A stretch of DNA of 28,968 nucleotides from an uncultured Oscillospiraceae bacterium (lineage in GTDB: Bacteria; Bacillota; Clostridia; Oscillospirales; Oscillospiraceae): contig CAKTOK010000018.1 in NCBI GenBank assembly GCA_934589835.1, positions 1-28,968 of the forward strand. Reading direction: 5' to 3'. Below, piece after piece: positions 14,396 to 21,761 of the stretch; positions within the stretch are counted from its first letter, which is position 1, and each line of letters opens with the position of its first letter. The position numbers and the translations under genes were made by a program. Below the pieces are notes generated by a model that ran no database searches, was not told the DNA's origin, and saw only the letters and a program-made list of their open reading frames with translations.

Positions 14396-15342
14396 GACGC
14401 AGGATCATACTGGACTGCGACCCGGGCATGGATGACTCCATGGCCATTGTGATGGCCGCCAAGGCATCGGAGCTGGAGCTGCTGGCGGTGACAACGGTAT
14501 GCGGCAACTATCCGCAGGAGGTCACCTGTGTCAACGCCCGAAAAATGCTGGAGCTGCTGGGCAGAACGGATATTCCGGCGGCGGCCGGCGCGGCGCAGCC
14601 GCTGATGCGCCGGCGGCCCGCGGACCCCTTCACCCACGGCGCTGACGGACAGGCGGAGAATTTCCTGCCGGCGCCTGCGATGGCGCTGTCGCCCCGCAGC
14701 GCGGCGGACGAGATCATCGATCTGGCCCGCCGGTATCCCCATGAGGTGACGGTGCTGTGTACGGGCCCTATGACGAACCTTGCCGCCGCCCTGCAAAAGG
14801 AACCGGCCCTCAAGGAGCTTCTGAGCGGCGTGATCGCCATCTCCGGCGCGTTCGGCTTCAACGAGGCGTCCTTTGCCAATGCTACCGGCGATACGCCCCA
14901 GAGCGAGTGGAACGTCTATGTGGACCCCGAGGCGGCGGATATCGTGTACCGCTCCGGCCTTCCCCTGACGGCGCTGGGACTGGATGTGGCCACGTGCCTG
15001 TCCTCCGACTTTACGCCGGCGGAGCTGGCGGCGCTGGAGCAGAGTCCCCGTCCGGAGGCCCGATTCCTTCGGCAGGCCATCCGCTACGTCAACGGCCGGG
15101 GCTACGCGTCCTACTGCACGGTGATCGACTGCATGGCGGTGGCCTATGCGCTGGACCCATCGCTGGTCCGTACCCGGCTGTGCCGCGTGGGCATCGAGAC
15201 GAAGGACGGCCTGACGCTGGGCATGACCGTGCGTGATGGACGGCATCATCACGTCTGGGAGCACCTGCCGCTGGTGCAGGTGGGCGTGGCGGCGGACGAC
15301 CGCCGTTTTCTGGAGCTGGTCATCCGGCTCATACTGCAATAG
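14392..15342 (+). CDS. Inosine-uridine-type nucleoside hydrolase, second copy
   Basis: This 316-residue IunH-family Ca2+-dependent N-ribohydrolase has an intact N-terminal signature, LDCDPGMDDS (residues 7-16), unlike the first copy. QSEWNVYVDPEAAD keeps the ribose-binding Asn/Glu. Near residues 245-246 the HD pair is again ID (VIDCMAVAY), so the base-side His is absent. I chose ATG 14392, overlapping the preceding stop by ATGA, over an in-frame ATG 21 bases upstream, because it starts directly at the first strand of the fold. The two copies share motif-level similarity but are clearly diverged, suggesting separate substrates or partners rather than a recent duplication. Confidence 0.88.
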   Translation: MRRRIILDCDPGMDDSMAIVMAAKASELELLAVTTVCGNYPQEVTCVNARKMLELLGRTDIPAAAGAAQPLMRRRPADPFTHGADGQAENFLPAPAMALSPRSAADEIIDLARRYPHEVTVLCTGPMTNLAAALQKEPALKELLSGVIAISGAFGFNEASFANATGDTPQSEWNVYVDPEAADIVYRSGLPLTALGLDVATCLSSDFTPAELAALEQSPRPEARFLRQAIRYVNGRGYASYCTVIDCMAVAYALDPSLVRTRLCRVGIETKDGLTLGMTVRDGRHHHVWEHLPLVQVGVAADDRRFLELVIRLILQ

Positions 15343-15353
15343 GAGGTATATCT

Positions 15354-16412
15354 GTGAAGCAGGCACTGTATATCGCCGGCCCCGAGTGCTTTTATCGCAA
15401 CGGAACGGCACAGCTGGAGGCCATGCGGCGGGAGGCCGAGGCGTGTGGGTACGATGTGACCCTGCCCAACGATACGCCGCTGGATCTGGGACATGAGGAT
15501 CTGCGGCGCAACGCCGATGCCATCTTCCGCAACTGTGCCGACAGCATGGACCGGTCCACCGCCATCCTCTGCGACCTGGCCTTCTATCGGGGGCCGGAGC
15601 CGGATGGCGGCAGCATCTACGAGCTGGGCATGGCCTATGCCAGGGGGATCTCCTGCTACGGCTATACCCGCGACAAGCGGGCCATGTGCTGGAAGTATCA
15701 GGGAAGCACTCTGCGGGACGGGCAGCTTTTTGACCGGAAGAACAGACCGCTGCCCTATGCCTCGCTGCCCTTTTCTCCCAATGTGGTGGGAGCGGTGAAG
15801 ATCGTGGAGGGCGGATTTTCCGACTGTCTTGCGCTGTTCCGCGTGGATGAGGAGGAGACCCGCAAGCACGGCTCTGCCGTGCCTGTGCCGCCGCCGGAAG
15901 AAGCCCACGAAAAACCGGTCCTCTATCTGGCGGGCCCCCAGCGCTGGGATGCTTCGCCGGAGTATCGGGAAGCGGCGGATGCAGGCCGCGCCTGCGGCTT
16001 TGAGGTCATTACGCCTCTGGACGACTGGGAGCCCTATGCGGCGGACGAGGACCCGTACCGTTGGGCCTACCGGACGCTGCTGCGAAACGCCCGTCATGTG
16101 CGCCGGTGCGATGTGCTGCTGGCAGATCTGCGGGATTTCCACGGCTGGGAGCCGGAAAGCGACACCGCGTTCGAGTGCGGCATGGCCTTTCAATGGGGCA
16201 AGCGGATGTACGGCTGGGTGCCGGACGCCCGCCCCATGCGCCAACGGATCCCGAACCTCGGGCCGGAGCAGGCGTGGCGGGATGCCTGCGGCTGCAATGT
16301 GGAGAACTTCGATTACCCGCTGAATCTGATGTTTTCCTCCTCCATGCCGATCAGCGATGAGCCGTTGGCGCTGCTGGTGCGGCGGATCGCGCGGGAGCTG
16401 CACCTCGTGTGA
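15354..16412 (+). CDS. Tandem two-domain nucleoside 2-deoxyribosyltransferase
   Basis: This 352-residue protein is about twice the size of a normal nucleoside 2-deoxyribosyltransferase. Domain 1 (about residues 3-150) starts ALYIAGPECF and holds GGSIYELGMAYARG with candidate nucleophile Glu90. Domain 2 (about 186-325) starts VLYLAGPQRW and holds DTAFECGMAFQWGKRMYGW with Glu274. Both halves keep the GP loop after the first strand and the Glu of the family, which transfers deoxyribose between bases via a deoxyribosyl-enzyme intermediate. A pro-rich linker near residues 175-187 joins them. The start is GTG 15354 with AGGAGG seven bases before it. It is the last gene of the cluster, 11 bp after the second hydrolase, and ends before a strong hairpin. 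A hydrolase role toward nucleotides (as in related DNPH-like enzymes) is an alternative. Confidence 0.85.
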   Translation: MKQALYIAGPECFYRNGTAQLEAMRREAEACGYDVTLPNDTPLDLGHEDLRRNADAIFRNCADSMDRSTAILCDLAFYRGPEPDGGSIYELGMAYARGISCYGYTRDKRAMCWKYQGSTLRDGQLFDRKNRPLPYASLPFSPNVVGAVKIVEGGFSDCLALFRVDEEETRKHGSAVPVPPPEEAHEKPVLYLAGPQRWDASPEYREAADAGRACGFEVITPLDDWEPYAADEDPYRWAYRTLLRNARHVRRCDVLLADLRDFHGWEPESDTAFECGMAFQWGKRMYGWVPDARPMRQRIPNLGPEQAWRDACGCNVENFDYPLNLMFSSSMPISDEPLALLVRRIARELHLV

Positions 16413-16432
16413 CCGGCACGCCCGCGTTTGAC

Positions 16433-16474
16433 AAAAGCCCCCTCCCTTTCCTTTTGGAAAGGGAGGGGGCTTTT
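16433..16474. terminator. Bidirectional terminator, 19-bp perfect stem
   Basis: AAAAGCCCCCTCCCTTTCC (16433-16451) pairs exactly with 16456-16474 around a TTTT loop, with T-runs on the plus side and As giving T-runs on the minus side. It ends the nucleoside cluster and the convergent surface-protein gene. Confidence 0.9.
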
Positions 16475-16482
16475 CTTTTGGC

Positions 16483-19400
16483 TCAGCGGCGTCTTCTGCG
16501 GCCGGTGACCGCGGCGGAGCCGGCGAGACTCAGCAGCGCAGCCACGGCGTACAGCGCGATACCGGCGTCGCCGGTGGCGGGCGCCGTCACGCCGCCAACG
16601 GTAAAGTCAACGGAGGCATTGCCCTCGCTGGACAGAATGGTGAGCGTGTGCCTGCCGGGCGTCAGCGTTTGCAGATAGGCCGCCTTGAGGTAGACCACGA
16701 TGGAGCCCTCCGACGCCGTGTAGTGCTCCGGCGCAACGGGCCAGCCGTCCACCAGGATACCCTTGAAGCTGCTGAAGCTGGCAGTGGAGCGGAAGGTCAG
16801 GCCATAGGCGCCGCCGGAGTAGTCGGTGGCGCTGCGTACACGCTGATTGGTCCGGATCGCCTTGATGGCGGGCGTGACGCTGTGCCCGCCTCCGGAGGGC
16901 TTGGGATTCTCAGGATCCTTGGGATCCTCAGGGCCCTCGGGGCCCTCGGGATCCTTGGGGTCTTCGGGATCCTTGGGATCCTCAGGGTCTTCCACCTGGA
17001 TTTCCGGACGGGCGGAGATCAGCACGGCGGCGGGCGCGGCGGCGTTGCCGGCTCCATCCTGCGTGGTGACCTCTGTGACAAGGGACTGGAAGCCGTTGGG
17101 CGTCCGGATCGGATCGCCGTTGGCGTCGAAGCCCTCCTCAAAGGCGGTGCTCAGGGTTCCCGTCAGGGTGAAGCGTCCCTGCGTGTCCGCAGAAGCGGTG
17201 AGGGGCGCGCCGTCCGTGTTCATCGAGACGGTCAGACCGGGCTCCGTCCGTCCGGAGACGGTATACGCGCCGGTGGCCATATCCGCGCGGACGTTTTTGG
17301 CGTCCAGCGTCAGCAGCGGAGCCACATCGTCCAGCGACAGGCGCAGGTAGTAGTCGGTGGCGTCCAGCCCCGCCCTTACGGTGAGCTTGACGCGGCCGCT
17401 GTTCTCAATGAGCTGTCTGGCGGCGTTGTCCGTGAGCACGGTCCATGTGCTGCCGCTGCCGCTGACGGTGAACGTGCCGGCGGCCTGCTCTGGGGTGACG
17501 GCGATATCAGTGACGCCGCTGCCCGTCACGGTGAACAGCACGCCGGTGGGCAGCTGGCTCCATGTCAGGCTGCCGTAGCCGTTGGCGGCATCCAGCGTGA
17601 CCGTCTGGCCGTCGCCGGTGGTCACGGTGACGGCGGGCGCGGTGTAGGCGGGCAGATACATCTCGCCGGAGGCGGCAGGCTTGCTGTAATAGCGGAGACT
17701 GGAGGGGGCGCTTGCCCCATCCTCGCCGCGGTAGCTCTCCACCGTCACCTTGTAGCGGGCGTTGGCCGGCGCGGCGTCGCTGCTGTCGCCCACCGTGGGG
17801 GCCATACGCAGGCGGAGGGCGCCGCCGCTGCGGGAGGCGGCGGGCGTGGTGCTGCCGCTGTCAAAGGCGGCGTTGTCCAGTACATAGGGTGCGCCGGCCT
17901 GCTGCCAGCTGCCGTTGTCCAGATAGTACAGGGTCACACGGTAGCCATCAACGTCTGCGGCGGCGGTCCACGCGGCGGTCAGCGTCTCGTTGCCGCTGGC
18001 GTCGAGAGTCAGATCCGCCGGAGCGTCAGGCTCATTGGGGTTGGTAAAGGTCACCGCGGTGTCGGAGGTCTGGGTGTCCACAGTCACCCAGGCGTATTCA
18101 TCGGCGCTGACGGTCCCGTCACCGTTAAAATCATCGGTGACCTTCTCCGCCAGCACGGCGGTGACATAGTAGCTGCCGCTGGGGGCCAGCGTGCCGCTGA
18201 CCGGCACGGAGCAGCGGTCGGTGCGCTGGCCGTCTGACAGCTCCTGCATCCCGATGAAGTAGTGCTCGCCGGTGCGGTCCTGCGCCGTGTCGAAGTAGTA
18301 GCGGACGGCGTAGGATACGGCATCGCGGGGGTTCTGAACCGTACTCTCCGCAGTCTGACCATCGGCGGACAGGGTCAGGCCCAGCGTTGTGGGCAGGGCG
18401 GCGGCAATGAGCTGGCAGTCAAAGTCACAGTCCGCCTCGATCTTCCAGACGTGGTTGCTGTCCGCCATGCTGCCGGTGGTGATGAGCAGGCCCTCGCGGC
18501 CATCCACGTCGATCTCAGTGACATTGGCGCCCGCCGGAAGGTGATCGGGGTCTTCTCCGGCGTCCAGCAGCGTCACCTCCGTGTCATCCGCCGTCACATA
18601 GATACTGCTGCGTAGCGCCTGCAGCGAGTCGTCCTTGGGGAAGACCAGCAGGCCCAGCTCGCCGTCGGGCAGCGTGCGGTCCGCCGTATACGTAATGATG
18701 TCGCTGTATCTGCCGTTCAGCGGTGCAGTCATCATGTGGGCCGCGCTGTCCTCGCCCACGGCGTAGACGCTGGTCTCCATGACGGCGATGCCGATCTGCT
18801 CGCCGGTCTCGGGATCGTAGCAGTCGCCCAGCTTCGTGGTCTGCACCATCGCACCGTTCATCGGCTGGGCGGCGGTCCGACCGCTGACGAACCAGGCGTT
18901 TTTGTTGATCTCATCCTCCAGCGACCAGCCATTGTTGATGTTGCGGAACAGGTGAACGGCGCCGCCGACATGATCGGGGATCACGTAGAAGATGCGGTAG
19001 TGGATACACAGAAGGTTGCCCTTGTTGGACACGCCGCCGTAGACGCTGAGATTGTTCCACGCGGAGGAGGCGGCGGTCTGGAGGATCTCATCCACGGACT
19101 TGCCCGCATAGCTTCTGGGATCGACGGTGATGGCCGTCTGGGCGCCGAGGATAAAGTCCACCTGCGAGTTGGCCAGCGTCTTGCCGCCCAGCCGCCGGAA
19201 GTTGAGACGTCCCAGCTTTTTGGGGATCATGACCTTGGCGGAGATGGAGCCGCGGCTGTCCAGCTGGAGATAGGCCGAGGTGGGGCGGGTGTAGTTGTCC
19301 AGCCCGCCGAATACGCTGGCCTCGGCGCTGCCGTCCACCTCGAAGATGGCCTGATCGCCCTGGGGTGCCTTGATGACGACGCCCATGCCGCCGCCGGCCC

Positions 19401-21657
19401 GCAGACCCGTGTAGGTCTTGCCCCGATAGCCGCGCTTCTCACCCACCAGCTTCAGGTGCATATTGAAGGAATCCAGCACGTCCGCGCCGGCGATGGTGAT
19501 ATCCCTGCCGCCGTATTCCAGATAGCTGGGACCCACGGTGACGCTGAGCTTGCCCTGAATGACCTTCAGATAGTCGCCGATGGCCGTGAGCTTCAGCCGG
19601 ACGGGCGGGATGGCGATGTAGTCGCCGTTGATGGTGTCGGCCAGCCCGTAGATACCGCCGCCGCCGCCTCGCAGGAAGGCCGTGGGTACCGGCGGGACCA
19701 GCGGGATGCCGGGCTCCACCGCCAGCTCGAAGTACAGGTTGTTGGGAGCCAGCCGGCCGTTTTTCAGCCGCTTGAGCTGAAGCTCCGCCGCCGTCTCAAA
19801 CAGATCGAAGGCATTGAGCTCCAGCGAAAAGTCGTACTGCTCCTCACCGTCAAAGGTGTTGATGGAGGCCTGCAGCTCCGCCAGCTCCAGCCCGATCAGG
19901 GCGGCGGTGTCGATCTGGCCGTTGGCCTTGACGCCGTTCTGCTCGAAGCTGACGCTGCCATCCTTGTTGGTTTTCGGCCCATAGCCCAGCGCCTCCAGCG
20001 TCAGCAGCGCGTCGGGGCTGCAATTCAGAATGAGGTCCAGCCCCATCTTGCCGGACAGGACCAGATCGCCCCCGGACTTGAGCTGTGCCGTGTCGATGAG
20101 GCTGGAGACCTCGGGGATGTCGAGAAACACCAGAACAGCGTTGTCCTCGGGGACCATGGAGAGCGTCAGGCACGTCTCGTCAAAGGCCAGCGCCGCCGGC
20201 GCCGTCACGGCACTGACGGGGCTGTACAGCCGGAAGCGGGGCGTGCTGTATTCTACACCGGCGGTGGTGTCGAAGCCGGTGACGATGCCGTTTTCGTCCA
20301 CCCGCACATAAAAGTGCTGGCCGCTGCCGCGCCATGTGGCGGTGATGGTGGACGTCAGGGCCACCTTGCCGTCGGTAAAGGCGTAGTATTTGCCGGTATT
20401 GTCAGCGGCGGTGTCAAAGTTACCGCACAGAATGTACAGCGGCGCGCCGTACTGCTTTTTCAGCACGGCCTCCCGCGCGGTGTCCGTAATGGGCGCGGCC
20501 AGAATGCCGCCATCCGTCTGATAGAAGCCCAGCCGGTCCGCGTCCTGCGGGATGGTGACACGGTCCGGCTCGGTGAACCGCACCTCGGAGGCCGCGGCGG
20601 CCTCCGCCTTGGTATACACATCGCGGAAGCCCCAGATGTGCAGGGCATTCATCTGGGAGCGGCCTGTGCGTCCGCCCAGCGTACCGGTGTAGCCCTCGGC
20701 GGTCAGCAGGTCCTTTTCCGCGTCATAGGTCATGTATACCGGCGTCCATATATCACTGGTGTGGCGGACACGGTCCACATCCGCCAGCACGAAGGGACTG
20801 TCCACACCGTAGCTGTCGGAGTAGATCTCTGCCACATCGCCCTTGCCGAAGCTGCCGGACACGCCGGTGCGGCCCAGACCGCCGGTGATGTCCGTGCTTC
20901 TGGCGGTCAGCGTGTCGCCGGACTTATAGGTGCGGCTCAGCTTCACATGGGCCGCAGGGTCCGCCTGTGCGTGGCCCATGCGGGAGAAGCCATGATAGTC
21001 CTGATACCAGCGGAGCACGAACGAGGAGGGCATGGTGGTCTCCGTGACCATGCCCAGCCCCCACGACGCCTGTGCCACCAGGGCGTAGGTCCTGCCGTCC
21101 GCGCCCTCCGCCACGTCCGCGAGGACGCCGTCCACCGCACCGGCCGACAGCTCCACGAAGTAGTAGCTGATGTAGCACAGCAGCTGCTGGGTCAGGGCGT
21201 CGCCGCCCAGGGTGTATTTGACGGTCAGGGTATTTTCCATGGGCGCCATATCCATGCTGACGCCGCTGAGCTGCGGCTCCTTGGCCGGATCGACGACCTC
21301 CATCTTCTCGATGGTCAGGTCCTTCTGGGTGCGGCCTGTTTGCAGGGTAAAGCGGGCCTGCTCATACACGCCCCGCCGGACAGACGCCATGGTGGCCGTG
21401 TAGCCGCGGTCCGAATTGGTCACGGACTTGCCCATGTGGGGCCCGTCCACCGCCAGAAAGAACACCAGCTTCCCGTTGTTCATTTTCAGCGAATAGACAC
21501 GGGAACCGTCGTCGATGCCCTCACGTTTTACCGTGGCGGGCGCGGCCTCCGTATAGAGGTGCCTGTCCAGCTCACCCACATAGGCTAACGCCTCCGTCGG
21601 CAGCAGTGTAAGAGCGATCAACAGCACCAGCAGCAGGGAAATACATCTTTTTTTCAT
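16483..21657 (-). CDS. Large secreted surface protein with Fn3-like, EF-hand-like and sorting-signal regions
   Basis: This 1724-residue exported protein has a Sec signal peptide of about 25 residues ending in ALA. A long N-terminal region of about 1150 residues, rich in beta structure, is not recognised. A Ca2+-binding EF-hand/dockerin-like loop, DFNGDGTVSADE, is near residue 1175. A fibronectin-III-like module lies at about 1206-1325 (PADLTLDASGNETLTAAWTA), followed by Ig-like repeats (VSGRTEPGLTVSMNTDGAPL). A wall-spanning Asp-Pro-Glu/Lys-Pro repeat occupies about 1556-1590. The end carries APATGD, a hydrophobic stretch and RRRRR, like an LPXTG-type sorting signal with Ala in the first position. 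ATG 21657 was chosen for its AAGGAAGGAG ribosome site and direct entry into the signal peptide. It probably acts in adhesion or binding of a polymer. It is downstream of a LAL regulator in the same orientation. Confidence 0.8.
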   Translation of the reverse strand: MKKRCISLLLVLLIALTLLPTEALAYVGELDRHLYTEAAPATVKREGIDDGSRVYSLKMNNGKLVFFLAVDGPHMGKSVTNSDRGYTATMASVRRGVYEQARFTLQTGRTQKDLTIEKMEVVDPAKEPQLSGVSMDMAPMENTLTVKYTLGGDALTQQLLCYISYYFVELSAGAVDGVLADVAEGADGRTYALVAQASWGLGMVTETTMPSSFVLRWYQDYHGFSRMGHAQADPAAHVKLSRTYKSGDTLTARSTDITGGLGRTGVSGSFGKGDVAEIYSDSYGVDSPFVLADVDRVRHTSDIWTPVYMTYDAEKDLLTAEGYTGTLGGRTGRSQMNALHIWGFRDVYTKAEAAAASEVRFTEPDRVTIPQDADRLGFYQTDGGILAAPITDTAREAVLKKQYGAPLYILCGNFDTAADNTGKYYAFTDGKVALTSTITATWRGSGQHFYVRVDENGIVTGFDTTAGVEYSTPRFRLYSPVSAVTAPAALAFDETCLTLSMVPEDNAVLVFLDIPEVSSLIDTAQLKSGGDLVLSGKMGLDLILNCSPDALLTLEALGYGPKTNKDGSVSFEQNGVKANGQIDTAALIGLELAELQASINTFDGEEQYDFSLELNAFDLFETAAELQLKRLKNGRLAPNNLYFELAVEPGIPLVPPVPTAFLRGGGGGIYGLADTINGDYIAIPPVRLKLTAIGDYLKVIQGKLSVTVGPSYLEYGGRDITIAGADVLDSFNMHLKLVGEKRGYRGKTYTGLRAGGGMGVVIKAPQGDQAIFEVDGSAEASVFGGLDNYTRPTSAYLQLDSRGSISAKVMIPKKLGRLNFRRLGGKTLANSQVDFILGAQTAITVDPRSYAGKSVDEILQTAASSAWNNLSVYGGVSNKGNLLCIHYRIFYVIPDHVGGAVHLFRNINNGWSLEDEINKNAWFVSGRTAAQPMNGAMVQTTKLGDCYDPETGEQIGIAVMETSVYAVGEDSAAHMMTAPLNGRYSDIITYTADRTLPDGELGLLVFPKDDSLQALRSSIYVTADDTEVTLLDAGEDPDHLPAGANVTEIDVDGREGLLITTGSMADSNHVWKIEADCDFDCQLIAAALPTTLGLTLSADGQTAESTVQNPRDAVSYAVRYYFDTAQDRTGEHYFIGMQELSDGQRTDRCSVPVSGTLAPSGSYYVTAVLAEKVTDDFNGDGTVSADEYAWVTVDTQTSDTAVTFTNPNEPDAPADLTLDASGNETLTAAWTAAADVDGYRVTLYYLDNGSWQQAGAPYVLDNAAFDSGSTTPAASRSGGALRLRMAPTVGDSSDAAPANARYKVTVESYRGEDGASAPSSLRYYSKPAASGEMYLPAYTAPAVTVTTGDGQTVTLDAANGYGSLTWSQLPTGVLFTVTGSGVTDIAVTPEQAAGTFTVSGSGSTWTVLTDNAARQLIENSGRVKLTVRAGLDATDYYLRLSLDDVAPLLTLDAKNVRADMATGAYTVSGRTEPGLTVSMNTDGAPLTASADTQGRFTLTGTLSTAFEEGFDANGDPIRTPNGFQSLVTEVTTQDGAGNAAAPAAVLISARPEIQVEDPEDPKDPEDPKDPEGPEGPEDPKDPENPKPSGGGHSVTPAIKAIRTNQRVRSATDYSGGAYGLTFRSTASFSSFKGILVDGWPVAPEHYTASEGSIVVYLKAAYLQTLTPGRHTLTILSSEGNASVDFTVGGVTAPATGDAGIALYAVAALLSLAGSAAVTGRRRRR
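16908..16992 (-). repeat. Degenerate 9- to 18-bp repeats encoding a DPE/DPK-type wall spacer
   Basis: Repeated GGATCCTTGG / GGGCCCTCGG / GGGTCTTC units encode EDPKDPED..., EGPEGPED-type residues. Such Pro-acidic repeats span the peptidoglycan in Gram-positive surface proteins and are prone to length changes between strains. Confidence 0.7.
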
Positions 21658-21737
21658 GGTGCGTCTCCTTCCTTCTCCGTACTCTCTCAAAAGATCTAAC
21701 AAAGAGAATTTTACCAGAAAGCGGCGCAGGCCACATC

Positions 21738-21749
21738 ACCCGTTCGGGT
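21738..21749. promoter_or_regulatory. Short dyad ACCCGTTCGGGT between regulator and surface-protein genes
   Basis: Five-base arms ACCCG/CGGGT around TT, located 12 bp downstream of the regulator stop and 80 bp upstream of the surface-protein start. It could be a regulator-binding site or a weak hairpin. No clear sigma-A promoter was found for the surface-protein gene in 21658-21761. Confidence 0.25.
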
Positions 21750-21761
21750 AGTCTTTTCCTC

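Noticed and set aside
18736..21588. A 950-codon open frame on the plus strand opposite the surface-protein gene
   Set aside because: Composition is a mirror of the GC-rich coding strand (long runs of Gly, Ala, His, Gln, Arg), with no domain or ribosome site. The minus-strand gene has a signal peptide, domains and a good start.
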